A stretch of 64,000 nt of DNA, taken from contig JAULSN010000008.1 of assembly GCA_033439765.1 (NCBI GenBank), positions 1,798,001 to 1,862,000 on the forward strand, in the 5' to 3' direction. The notes below the pieces were generated by a model. The model ran no database searches, was not told the origin of the DNA, and was given only the letters and a program-made list of their open reading frames with translations. The stretch is from Lasiosphaeria ovina (Eukaryota > Ascomycota > Sordariomycetes > Sordariales > Lasiosphaeriaceae). Shown in pieces: positions 1 through 9,451 of this stretch. Both the position numbers and the translations under genes were made by a program. The number at the start of each line of letters is the position of its first letter. Position 1 is the stretch's first letter.

Positions 1-2
1 GC

Positions 3-1958
3 CGCTCGTCCCGGGTTTCCCAGAAACTCCGCGACCTCAGCCGGCTGAAACTCTGGGCAGCAGGAGCAGACGGCAAAGAACAACAGCTTAAGACGCCGCC
101 GCCGTCGTCCGGATTGTTCCAGCCCGTCCACACGCCCGACCGTCCGCTGCGGCTGGTGACGCCCGTCGAGGCCCCGACCGAGGAGGAGTGTCTGGCCGAG
201 ATACAGGCGTGGCAGCGGGCTGCCAGCAAGAGATCAGGGCGGCGGAGGCCGGTGGCTGCTGTCGATGACGAGCAGCAGCTGAACATGGTAGGTGACAGTG
301 CCCTGCGGAAGCGGCGTGGACTGCGGGATGAGAGGAGGGACAGGGACAGACGCTACGGAGGTTCTCGAGGAGCGCGCGCTAACGGACGAGCCAAGGATGC
401 TCTTCTGATAGGGGCCACCAGAGACAGCGACATCGGGACTCTTCGCGACGAGAATGACGACGAAGTCGGCGGCAGCAGCAAGAGAAACGACAGCCGGCTC
501 TCGGCCGTCGGCGGCGGCGGCAGCAGCAGGAGTCCGCGCCCGATACAAGAGCAGCAGCAGCAGTTCCACCAGCTGCTGCACTATATGCCGAACCCCATGT
601 TCCAACAGCAACAACAACAACAACGCCACCAGCGCCAGCCCTCGTCGTCGTCTTCTTCTCCCTCCGGGGACAGAGACGAGACGAGCGACGTGTCCGGCGC
701 GGCGGCACGGTTGAGACGCGTCACGCGCAGGATCGCCGACGAGAAGCCGTTATCGTCGTCGTCGCCGTCGCCGCTCGGAAGATCGCCGAGCCCGTTGTCT
801 CTTGGCGACGCCGACGGCGGGGGGAGGCCAGAGCAGGGGCGCCACAGCCGCGTCAGCAGCGGCGGTGGTAGCCAGGTTGCTCCTAGCCCCATCACCGCGA
901 GGACCAGAGAAGTGCTCCCGCCCAGCAGCTTAGGCATGGTTTCTCACGAAACGACGTCGCTGTTCGAAGACGACTCCAGCGACGACGACGACGACAATGA
1001 CGACGACGACGACAACAATGACGACAACGACGACGACAACGATGACGCAGCCCATGTGGTGGACAAGCAGCAGCTGTACAGGATGGAGGTGCTGCGGCGC
1101 GGGTTCTGCCCGTTCTGCCAGCAGCCCGGCCAGGAGCCCGACGCTCCATGCTGCCAGCACTGCGGCGCCGACTTTGGGCCCTGCCGCCTGTACCCGGCGC
1201 CGAAATCGACACCGGGCGACGGCATAGGAGCGAAAGCAGCAGCAACGCAAGACGGCAGGCGAAACGTGACCGCCGGCCCGCAGCTACCCCTGACGAGGGA
1301 GCGCAGCCAGCGCGGCGACTTCGCGTGGCCGCCACAGTCGCTCCCGCGGTTTCTCAGCGAGCGTGCGTACATAAGAAGCCCCGTCCCGGGGCAAGCAATC
1401 AGCACCGACCGGCCCCCGGGGCCGCAGCCGCCCGGGATAGAGGAGGAGGACACAGGGGCGCGAGACGGCGCGGCCCGACGCACCCCTCCCGTGACCGAGG
1501 AGCCGGCTGCTGCACGGCGCTGGGGCCAGCGACTGAGCTGGGCGGATCTGGAGACGGTAACTACCCTGTCCCCGCCATCCTCCGGATACAAAGAACGCGG
1601 ACGGGAGAGCGGCGGGAAGGGAAATGCGGCCGCGAGCAGCGGCAGCGGTAGCAGCAGCAGCACGATCCGGCACAGCAAGGCCGACAAGACGCAGCAGCAG
1701 GCGCTGAGAATGTCGTTCCTAGAACAGCACGCCGCAGAGCCACCACCGGCAACTCCGCCAGAGACGCAGTCCCCCGAGGATGGTGGTGATGTGGGCGAGA
1801 GCGAGAAGCGGCGCGGCAAGCGGCCCGACCGGTCGACCATCGACGTTTCCAAGTTCCACCTATGGCAGACGCCGGAGCAGCGGGCCGAGATCGAGCGGCT
1901 GATCCGCGAGAACGGCGACGACGCGGACCTGTTCATGGACATCTATGACAACTATTGA
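3..1958 (+). CDS. Hypothetical low-complexity protein with a zinc-ribbon-like Cys cluster, 3' part (5' truncated by window edge)
   Basis: The frame is open from the first bases of the window with no ATG before the sequence becomes clearly coding, so the start lies upstream; about 651 codons remain, ending in TGA at 1956-1958. It has poly-Gln runs (around 550-630), Ser-rich segments, and an Asp/Asn tract encoded by a GAC-type microsatellite at about 980-1045. A CPFC pair (codon 369 of the visible part) is followed by CCQHC (codons 383-387), a spacing like a zinc ribbon. The last 40 residues (from STIDVSKFHLW) are the most ordered part, charged and helical in look, and could be a conserved tail. 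I do not recognise the family. The Cys cluster suggests a metal-binding nuclear or regulatory protein, but this is inference. Many antisense and alternate-frame ORFs here are shadows of the repeats. Confidence 0.7.
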   Translation, partial: RSSRVSQKLRDLSRLKLWAAGADGKEQQLKTPPPSSGLFQPVHTPDRPLRLVTPVEAPTEEECLAEIQAWQRAASKRSGRRRPVAAVDDEQQLNMVGDSALRKRRGLRDERRDRDRRYGGSRGARANGRAKDALLIGATRDSDIGTLRDENDDEVGGSSKRNDSRLSAVGGGGSSRSPRPIQEQQQQFHQLLHYMPNPMFQQQQQQQRHQRQPSSSSSSPSGDRDETSDVSGAAARLRRVTRRIADEKPLSSSSPSPLGRSPSPLSLGDADGGGRPEQGRHSRVSSGGGSQVAPSPITARTREVLPPSSLGMVSHETTSLFEDDSSDDDDDNDDDDDNNDDNDDDNDDAAHVVDKQQLYRMEVLRRGFCPFCQQPGQEPDAPCCQHCGADFGPCRLYPAPKSTPGDGIGAKAAATQDGRRNVTAGPQLPLTRERSQRGDFAWPPQSLPRFLSERAYIRSPVPGQAISTDRPPGPQPPGIEEEDTGARDGAARRTPPVTEEPAAARRWGQRLSWADLETVTTLSPPSSGYKERGRESGGKGNAAASSGSGSSSSTIRHSKADKTQQQALRMSFLEQHAAEPPPATPPETQSPEDGGDVGESEKRRGKRPDRSTIDVSKFHLWQTPEQRAEIERLIRENGDDADLFMDIYDNY

Positions 1959-2339
1959 CAGTGTCGAATGTGACGTGGCTGGCTGTGGAGGTTGATGGGT
2001 GTGGCAGCTGGTTAAAGCCCCCTTTTTTTCTGTCAGTAGGTGAAATTGACGACCGAAAAGAAGAAGAAATTGACAGAGAAAATTAGGGTGATAATGAAAA
2101 CGAAATCCAATTTCCCCCCATAAAAGAGAAACAGAAAAAGGCCAGTCCACACTCACAATGTGATAGAAGAAGTGATATCGATATGCTGCGCTCCTAGCAG
2201 GCCGCCCTTCCCAACACGAACGAACTTGCAATGCATCAGACCAGGGAAACAAACAGAATCGAAGAACGAACTCTAAACATGCATGGCATCTGTCTATATT
2301 CTCCATCCCCATCCCTTTTACGAGAAACCACTCATCATC
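1959..2339. other. Convergent intergenic region (3' UTRs)
   Basis: About 380 bp between two genes that converge, so it should hold both 3' UTRs. Purine-rich stretches (2050-2120) are present; no ORF, RNA gene or repeat was seen. Confidence 0.6.
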
Positions 2340-3482
2340 TCAAGTCTTGATCCTGTTGACAACTAGCGTGCCTCTATCGCTGCCGTCGAGCTCCAGCAGC
2401 CCGCCGGCCTCGAGCTTCTTCCTCCACTTGGCGCTCTCGTACCTGGCGAGGATCATGGTCATGCGCAGGACGGCGCCCCCGGTCGAGGCGTGCTCGGCAG
2501 CAGCACCTCCGGCGATGCGCGTCGCCGTCCAGCGGCCAAAGGCCCAGTTCAGGATATACCTGTTCTTGCTCTCGGGTGTGCTGTTGTCGCCGTCGTGCGG
2601 GGGTGTCGGCACCAGCGGGTCGTCCTCTTCCGAGTTGCGCAGGGTCTCGCCGCCGGCCGCCGTGGTGAGCACGGCCTTGATGCGGTAGACCTCGTCCTTG
2701 GGGGCCGTCTTGAGGAGCGTGACGAGCTTGGCCACGTCGACGGCGCCGGCGCCCTGCAGCTCGATGGACAGGACCTCGACTTCGGACTGGTGGTCGCGGG
2801 CGTGGTTGTGCTCGTGGTTGTCGTGCTGCTCGTCGGCCAAGCCCTGGGCCAGGCCGCCGTCGATGCCAAAGACGACGTCCATGGGGACCCAGCCCTTGTC
2901 GCTCTTGACCCAGGCGGTGTCGAGGTCGAGGTCGCCGAGGCGGTCGAGGCAGTCGTCAAAGCGGCGCTCGCCGGCAGATTCCCACTTGTTGAAGACGACG
3001 AGGTCGGTGTAGCGGGCCTGGATGCGGGCCGTGTAGCTGGTGTCGTCGTAGCCCTTCCAGTTCTCGACGTCGAGCACGCTGACGACGCCGTCGAGGGCGT
3101 AAGCGCCGCCCGTCTCGCGGGCGATGCGGTTGACCTCGAGGGCCAGCGTGGCCGGGAAGGCGGACCCGCTCGTCTCGATGACGATGCGGTCGGGCGGCGG
3201 CGTCGTCGCGCGCAGCTCGTCCAGCGCCTTGCTCAGGGCGCCGACCAGGTTGCAGCAGATGCAGCCGTTGAGCAGCTCCTGCACGCCGGCAATGGCGCCC
3301 GACGCGGCCAGCTGCGAGTCGACGGCCACGTCGCCGAACTCGTTCTTGAGCAGCGCCAGCCGGTAGTCGGGGTTCGCCACCCGCAGCTGCGGAATCAGGC
3401 TGAGGATCAGCGTCGTCTTGCCCGATCCCAGGAATCCCGTGATAATGGTGATGGGCAGGGGTGCCGGTGGTGGTGTTGCCAT
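2340..3482 (-). CDS. CobW/COG0523-family GTPase, probable zinc metallochaperone
   Basis: Single-exon, 380 aa. The N-terminus carries a P-loop GFLGSGKT (residues 16-23), then NEFGDVAVD (47-55) and the family-defining metal site GCICC (73-77), followed by a Walker-B-like segment (IVIETSG) and FNKWES, the NKxD-equivalent of this family. A His-rich insert (HDNHEHNHARDHQ) precedes the small C-terminal CobW_C domain, which contains YRIKAVL. Family knowledge: COG0523 proteins hydrolyse GTP to deliver metal, and eukaryotic members (ZNG1/CBWD type) supply zinc to clients such as methionine aminopeptidase. The CxCC motif and His-rich loop fit zinc handling, but the client is not shown by sequence. The ATG at 3480-3482 sits just before the P-loop with only about 15 preceding residues, typical for the family. 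It shares a divergent promoter with the gene at 4191. Confidence 0.93.
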   Translation of the reverse strand: MATPPPAPLPITIITGFLGSGKTTLILSLIPQLRVANPDYRLALLKNEFGDVAVDSQLAASGAIAGVQELLNGCICCNLVGALSKALDELRATTPPPDRIVIETSGSAFPATLALEVNRIARETGGAYALDGVVSVLDVENWKGYDDTSYTARIQARYTDLVVFNKWESAGERRFDDCLDRLGDLDLDTAWVKSDKGWVPMDVVFGIDGGLAQGLADEQHDNHEHNHARDHQSEVEVLSIELQGAGAVDVAKLVTLLKTAPKDEVYRIKAVLTTAAGGETLRNSEEDDPLVPTPPHDGDNSTPESKNRYILNWAFGRWTATRIAGGAAAEHASTGGAVLRMTMILARYESAKWRKKLEAGGLLELDGSDRGTLVVNRIKT

Positions 3483-4190
3483 GTTGTCTGGTTTTCTTTC
3501 TTTCTCTCTTATTTCTTTCTGTTCTGTTCTCTGTCTCTCCGCGTCCCCTTTTTACCGCTGCTCTCTTCTTTTTATTTTTCTATCCCTCTTGTTTTTCCTG
3601 TTTTTTTTCTGATTACTCGCGAACAAAAAAGGACGCAATAGACAAGACTTTTTTTTCTTTTTTCTTTTTTCTTATTTGCTCAATACATGCTTCTGAATGA
3701 GTGGCTCCCACTGAACAGCTCGCCTGTAGCGACTCGATAAGCCGAGGGGCAGCTCGAATTAAGGTTATCAGCCCCCTGTCCAGCGTCCTCTCCCCCTCCA
3801 AGCCCCTGGTGTCGGGGACGACATCATCGTTTGAGGTCAAGCCCGGCTGTCTTGGGTTTCCTATAAAAAAATAAAAAAATAGAAAACGCAGCCTTACTAA
3901 GAGATCTCATCCTAGAAGGCCGGAAAGGGGATTTGTTACAAGAGCAATAAGAAAGAGAGTTGGGCTGGAAAGGCGTTGGCGAGCATCACTGACTGCTGGG
4001 TGACGTCATGTTTTTGCTCGAAGATATAAGGCACCATTGCCCGAACCATTGATTAGTTACATGAGCCTAGCTCTTAAGCTCTGTTACCTCACATATCTTA
4101 GTAAATACCTCACTTGCTCGCCTCCCTACTTATTTTAACCTGCCCAGCTCGCCGTTTGAAACGCAATTGAAACGTCACCAACCTTCCATC
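3483..4190. promoter_or_regulatory. Divergent promoter between the CobW GTPase and the small gene at 4191
   Basis: Pyrimidine-rich leader sequence (3484-3680) lies upstream of the CobW start. A perfect CRE/ATF palindrome TGACGTCA is at 4001-4008, and a TATA-like gatataagg at about 4020 is suitably placed for the + strand gene. No ORF here looks real. Confidence 0.5.
4001..4008. promoter_or_regulatory. CRE/ATF-type site TGACGTCA
   Basis: Exact 8-bp palindrome recognised by CREB/ATF bZIP factors in fungi. It lies about 190 bp upstream of the small gene and 520 bp upstream of the CobW gene. A chance match is possible for an 8-mer; the promoter position raises its weight. Confidence 0.4.
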
Positions 4191-4720
4191 ATGGCTTCAC
4201 AATCTTCCGCACCGCTCAGCGGCAGCAATCCCGCTCCCAGCAACGAAAGCGACAAGACCAACACCAGAACCGATGCCGACGCCAACGACAGCAACACCGA
4301 CCCCGATTTCCCCTACAAGTCCAAGCTCGACGACTACGCTAGGAGCCTGAAGCACCCCATCAAGCGCGCAGGCGCGAACCCCAGCGGCACCACTGGCGGC
4401 ACGATTGTCGAGAAGGGTATGAACGAAAAAAGACACCCCCAGCCGACATTCCCGCCTCTCTCTCCCCAGACTGTCGCGGACCCCTACCTGATGTTCCTCT
4501 CAGAGGCTAACTAGCGCGCGCGCCCGCAGTGTCCGAGTACATACCTGCCGTGGGCAAGGTGCTCGGCGCAGGCGAGTCTAAGGGGGCGCCGGAGCCTGCT
4601 GCTGCTTCTGAGCCCGAGATAGGCGGCCCTCCGAACCGGCCCGACCACGATCCTCAGATTGCCGAGTTTGTCCGCGACCAGCATCGCAGCAAGGGGGTCA
4701 TGCCTGAAGCGGAGACGTGA
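4191..4720 (+). CDS. Small hydrophilic protein, 138 aa, two exons (unknown function)
   Basis: Exons 4191-4416 and 4530-4720. The intron has donor GTATGA, a GGCTAACTAG branch region and acceptor CCGCAG; joining in phase 1 gives IVEK-VSEYIPAVGKVLG with no stop. The protein is polar throughout: a Ser/Asn/Asp-rich first third, a central basic KLDDYARSLKHPIKRAG, then a Gly/Ala/Pro linker and a charged tail PNRPDHDPQIAEFVRDQHR. There is no signal peptide or membrane segment. The central and C-terminal patches have the look of conserved short linear segments. I do not recognise the family; it resembles short fungal proteins of unknown function. The start is the first ATG in frame (ATCATGG context). 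Confidence 0.8.
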
Positions 4721-5069
4721 TGGGCCGGTCCGGACAGCAATCGCTGGTCGTGGAACGGTGCGGTGATAACAGAGTAGCTCTGTTGAACCGCGCAGGAAGA
4801 AAGGTGCTACTAGTAATGGCTTCGTGCGATTAGCATTTCCCAGTCTTGTTTCTACTCAAATTGCAACACCATTGCTTGGTCCCATGTCTTTGTTTTGGTG
4901 ATGCTTTTTATTCCTGCGAATTCCACGAGTACACTCTCGAGATTTGCCCCTACTCCGCCTTCTTACCGAAAACGAAAGCGGACAACGACGAAAAAAGAAA
5001 AGGCCGTGAGAAAGAAGAGGAAACCAAAAAGGAAAGACGAGATGACCAAGAAGAAAAAGCAAAAGAATT
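4721..5069. other. 3' flank of small gene with purine-rich tract
   Basis: Likely 3' UTR followed by an A/G-rich stretch (about 4965-5069) that runs up to the 3' end of the tRNA gene. On the minus strand its A-runs read as T-runs (for example 5061-5064) that can end Pol III transcription. No gene seen. Confidence 0.5.
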
Positions 5070-5160
5070 AGGTCGTACCCGGGGTCGAACCGGGGTTACT
5101 GGAAGGCAGAGAGTTGTTTAGACTCAAAATCCAGAGTGATAACCACTACACTATACAACC
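5070..5160 (-). tRNA. tRNA-Gln (anticodon TTG) with a 19-nt intron
   Basis: Reading the minus strand from 5160, the acceptor 5' strand GGTTGTA pairs with TACGACC near 5071 (one G-T pair), with T as discriminator at 5070. The D-arm/A-box TAGTGTAGTGGTTATCAC and the T-arm CCCGG-TTCGACC-CCGGG are complete. The anticodon stem CTGGA/TCCAG closes a loop with TTG at positions 34-36 (plus-strand 5125-5127). A 19-nt intron (plus-strand 5105-5123) sits after residue 37, the canonical place for nuclear tRNA introns. T-runs follow on the minus strand beyond 5070 as Pol III terminator. The gene closely resembles fungal tRNA-Gln. TTG decodes CAA and, by wobble, CAG. Confidence 0.95.
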
Positions 5161-5517
5161 TTGCTTGTTGTGTTTTTGGTTGAACCTTGCATTAGGAACA
5201 ACCGCATAAGAAGGAAAGGGGCCAGCACCGGTATCTTTTCTTTTTTTCCTTTCCTACGAGACCCAAGACTGTGTGTTCCCTGCTTCTGCCGCTGCTGGAT
5301 ACCCACCCTCCCAGCGAGAGGAAAGGAATTACATTATAAAAGACGGTTCCACAGTCTCCCCATCTTGGCACGAATGATTTCTGAGGAAAATCCACACCGA
5401 CGAGACGAGAGTGAAGAAAAGAGGGAGAATTTCGTTGAAGATAGAAAATATAAGATATCCGAACATGAACTCTAGGCAACAAAAAGAAACACGCACGCAC
5501 GCACAGCAAGAAAAATT
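5161..5517. other. Intergenic region between tRNA-Gln and the gene ending at 5518
   Basis: Holds the 5' flank of the tRNA gene and the 3' UTR of the minus-strand gene. A short GCAC repeat (acgcacgcacgcacagc) is at about 5492-5508. No convincing ORF. Confidence 0.5.
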
Positions 5518-6614
5518 CTAAGCCAGCACAAGGTTGGCCGCTACGACGCCGAAACCCATAAACATGATGAAGCCCATCTTCAACTTCAGAGCTCGCGAGG
5601 CGCCCGCCGTGACGACGGGCTGCTTGGCCGTGTCCGTCGCCGACGGCGTGCCCGGGCGCGACCCCGGCGCAGTCTTCTGGCCGCCTCCCGAGGCAGGGTT
5701 CTTGTTGTCACCAGCGGAGTCGGAACCGGGGCCGCCTTTGTTGTCGTTCTTGGGGCTGTTTGGATCGTAGTTGGAGCCGCCTGAGCCGGAGCTGGGAATG
5801 AAGCTGGAGCTGGAGCTGAGGTTGTGCTCTGCCGCAGTGTTGGGCTGGGACTGGGCGGCGCCGTTGGCTTGGGGCCGGGCGGCACTAGCACCATTGGCTT
5901 GGCCCTCGGCGGTACTGCTGAGCTGATGAGAAGTAGTGCCATCGCTTGATGAGAAAGCACCTTCGTGTTCAGAGGCAACAGCAGCACTCTGCCCAGGGAA
6001 AACACCGCCATTAGGTTCAGCCATTGCGTCGTATTCTCCATGATCCTCGTAGCCGAAACGGTCGCCGAACCCAAGGCCCTGAGAATCCCCACTAGGACTG
6101 TCGCCTCCGTCCTCACCATGTCCGCCGTTACCAGAGCCATCACCGGCGGAGCCCAGACGAGCGTCCGAGTAGCCCGGGGCGTCCATGTAGCGGCCGCCAG
6201 GCACGGCGGCCGTGACACCGTCGCCCTCGATGCGGACCCTGGCGGTGCCCAGGGCGTTGGGCACGGTGATGGTCTGCGTCTTCTGGTCGCAGACATCGCA
6301 GCGGACCGTGGTGACGACGAAGTTGGGCGGCGGCGTCGGCTGGGTCCACCTGGCCGGGTCGCCGGTCCCTACCTCGTGGACCGTGTACGTGGCCATCCAC
6401 TCGCGCGTCTTGCACGCCGCATGGTACGTGACGCAGTACGACTTGGTCCATGGCTCCCACGTCACCGTCGCGGGAATGCACGACAGGAACGACGACGTCG
6501 TGTATCGAGCGTCATCGAAATCTCCGCTGTAAATATGAGACTCTTGTCAGTCAAGGGGATTCTTGATTCCCGGATGTATATCTTGTCGACCCGGGGTATA
6601 AGTACTAACCCCAT
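5518..6614 (-). CDS. Putative GPI-tailed, Cys-containing fungal wall or surface protein, about 337 aa
   Basis: The main exon is 6526-5518. Its frame is open to a good acceptor (CTGAC branch, TTTACAG) at 6527-6529. The only ATG that joins in phase just upstream is a 5-nt exon ATGGG at 6614-6610, followed by donor GTTAGT (intron 6609-6530). The N-terminal third holds four or more Cys (SYCVTYHAACK and VRCDVCDQKTQTITVP), followed by a long Ser/Gly/Asn-rich low-complexity spacer. The C-terminus ends with small residues, a basic patch and a 17-residue hydrophobic tail (GFIMFMGFGVVAANLVLA), typical of a GPI-attachment signal. Oddly, this model has no signal peptide, so an upstream secretory exon may have been missed. 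Family not recognised; a wall location is inferred from the tail and composition. Confidence 0.65.
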
Positions 6615-8189
6615 CTTGTCTGTTTAAGGAGTGGGATGCCAAAAACAGAGGTTATACGCCCGCCGTCTAGATTAATGATAAATGATATAATAAAGGCAAA
6701 TGATGGGAGGCAATCTCGGAAAAGAAAACGGCAACAACAAATGAGTGTGTTGATAATTATTACTCTTGACTTCAAACGAATGACTGGCCTCGGCGGCAGG
6801 GAAATGAGCTGAGAGACGAAGGAAAAGGGCCAAACCAGGAACCGAGGGCATTGACAGACCTTGACTCAGTCCTTTATCAACAAACCCACGGCGACATCAG
6901 CCATCAGACCGCGCCGGCGCGTCCCTTCGCGGGCGATTCTTCACGTCGAGATCAGAGACATGGCCAGTTATGTCTAGTTCGCGTGGCGGCGTGGAATGAC
7001 TGAATATTCCGTGCATTCCAGGCCGTTTCTCGCGGTTGGGGGTTTGGGGGATTGCGGCACCATATCAAGATTCCACGGCGAGACCACCGGTCCGACAAAT
7101 TACCTGGCGGCTGGGATGCGCCGCTGGTCAAATGCAGCATCTGAAGACGGGATTTTGCAATGCAAGAGCGAGAGGCACAAGATGGATGGACAAGAGATAC
7201 CAGAAGGCGAATGACAAACAGCGATCGGTGACAAGTGGCACGATGGTAGTAATGTGAAAAGGAGCAAGTAAAGCCGTCACATTCACGCACACATTAGCGC
7301 GCACCGACCGAGCGGAAAGTCAAAATCGCGGGCAAGTCCACACAACCGGCCATCACCTGCGCCATCATCAGCACGACACACCAACATCACTATGTACTGA
7401 TTCTCTAGAGCGGGGGAAAAAAAGAGCCCCCGAACCGACAGCCAAAACCCCAATTGAGTCTCAACGCCAACCACTCGAGAGGGGGAAGAGAAAGCAATCA
7501 GAGCCAAGGCAAAAGTATAAGAATGTCTCCAATCATTCAGCATCTCAGACCCATTTGGTGCAGGGAGAAAGACTTCCTATCATGGAGTTTTGAGATTTGA
7601 TCTCCGAAGGGCGACCCCGATTGGGGTCAGGCAACGCGACACCGTAGAGGTTCTAGTGAAGGTCGTGGCATCTTCGTGAGCTTTTTGATACAGAAGAAAA
7701 AAAGAAAGAGGAAGTAAAAAAAAAATCGAGACCGACTGTTATATACCCAACGGCAGCCGGCCCTGGCCCCGCCCCAAGCCCCACCTTTCTAGCTTTTCCA
7801 GTGGACCCCGGAGCAAATCAGAGTTTTCCGTTTGGGTGTGTGCGATTCATGTTCCCCTCGTAACTGGCATGCCCCCCTTTGGTGCATATTGAGCAGCGGC
7901 GCAATCCACCCTGGCTGTACAGGGCCGACCGCTGCGCTGACGGGAGACACTACGTAAGGCAGTGCCAAACCGGCACGTTGTCGCTAGACTTTAAGAGGTG
8001 CCGCCATACCATAATAACATTTGCGACCTATGAACACACCTAGCGGCGTAGCTGCAGCGTCTGGAAGCAGGCGCCGCCGCCATCAACAAACAAAAAAAGG
8101 CAATCGCAACGTCGTGCCATTCTCCCACCAAAGACACTCTACACCACATAATCTCCCTTTCTGCGCGAGAGAAAGAAGACGAAGAAGCC
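6615..8189. promoter_or_regulatory. Divergent intergenic region (about 1.6 kb)
   Basis: Upstream DNA for the minus-strand GPI-tailed protein and the plus-strand FAM32A-like gene. AT-rich at 6660-6780, then mixed. The short ORFs on both strands at 6950-7550 are low in coding character and I do not support them. No tRNA, repeat or element seen. Confidence 0.5.
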
Positions 8190-8781
8190 ATGCCGGCAGA
8201 CGAATACGCGGCCGTGGCGCGGGGGCCGCTGAAGCTCAAGGGCGTGGCGGGGAGCAAGGTGGGGAAATCGAAGAAGAAGAAGGACAAGAGTAGGCAGAAG
8301 AAGACGACGGCCGAGCAGCTAGAGCAGGCGCTGTCGGCGAGCGGAGACGGGGGAGGAGAAGAGGGCCGGGAGCTGGAGCAGCGGCGGCGCAATAAGACAT
8401 CTCCAGACGGCGGCGGCGACGACACAGCAGCAGCACAACTACAGGAACAACAACCCCCACCACCACAACAAAACCAAGACGCCGAAGACGACGAGGAAGA
8501 CGACTCCAAGACCGAGACGGAGCGGCGCTTCCTCGAGACGAAGCGGAAGAGGGTACGCTGACCCTTGCCCCATGCCCCATGCCCCATGCCTTATGCCTCG
8601 CAAGACCCCTTGAACACGACACGCTAACAAGACACGACACAAACAGTTAAAGGAGCTGGCCGAGTCCGGGCGGGTGCGGCCCGAGCTGCTGAAGACGCAC
8701 AAGCAGCGGGTCGAGGAACTTAATTCGGCCTTGTCGCGACTCAGCGAGCATCACGACATGCCCAAGATTGGGCCTGGCTAG
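8190..8781 (+). CDS. FAM32A-family protein (DUF1754), spliceosome-associated, 165 aa
   Basis: Exons 8190-8552 and 8647-8781, with donor GTACGC, branch CGCTAACAAG and acceptor AAACAG, joined in phase 0. The N-terminus ([18 protein letters not shown]) and a following Lys-rich [13 protein letters not shown] are family hallmarks. The middle is Gly/Gln/Pro-rich and acidic. The C-terminal core spans the intron ([13 protein letters not shown], then [20 protein letters not shown]) and ends with [16 protein letters not shown]. Family knowledge: human FAM32A enters the catalytic C* spliceosome and its C-terminus reaches the active site to promote exon ligation; the conserved tail here supports the same role in the nucleus. 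The intron carries three tandem copies of gccccat (about 8567-8590). Missing the intron would lose the most conserved part. Confidence 0.92.
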
Positions 8782-9451
8782 TCAAGTGTCGACGCGATCG
8801 GCCGAGAAGGGAAAAAAACAAGAAAATCCAGGTATCAAAAAAACAAGAAAAGGAACAATTCCCCCGAGGACGTCTCATAACTATCCCTTGGGTGGGAGAC
8901 GCGTGGGCACGCTGCCAGCATCTCACCTGAGAGTACTCCAGGCCATGCACTGTACACCTTCAATTGCAAACAACGCTTGGTCAAAATTATGTAAAGCTAG
9001 TTGTTAGCTACCTAGTTTTGCTCTACCCATACCGCATCTAGTATTGCCTGGTGTCGTTACAGCATATTCCTCCATCGACCGCTGCACACTCATCGTGTAC
9101 TATTGCAGGCCCTGTTCCATGCCCCCCAACTCGTGCCCACAATAATAGCCTGTGCCAACCGCTCTTGAAATCTCTATGTTCATAGATACCCGCGTGAGGA
9201 ATGCGGATATCGTGTCGTAACCCCCTCAGATGTATGCGCGATGAACAAGACACGTAAGCCGCTCCAAATGACCCCATAATGCAAAGGAATGTGTGGGTAT
9301 GTCCGTCCCCGCGCAATGCAGAACAGGAAAAAAAATAGGCCGGACCAAAATAGTCTCCGGCCGGAAACTCGTGGGCTCGTAACTTCTTACTCTGAACTTT
9401 TCAAGAACAAAGTTCTTCTCTCTTTGGCTCGAGGGTTTTGGTTTGGCGGGC
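8782..9451. other. Convergent intergenic region
   Basis: About 670 bp of 3' flanking DNA between convergent genes. No gene, RNA or repeat seen. Confidence 0.5.

Noticed and set aside
2490..3641. Plus-strand ORF of 383 codons
   Set aside because: It is the antisense shadow of the CobW gene in GC-rich DNA; Ala/Val/Gly/Asp composition is typical of such shadows.
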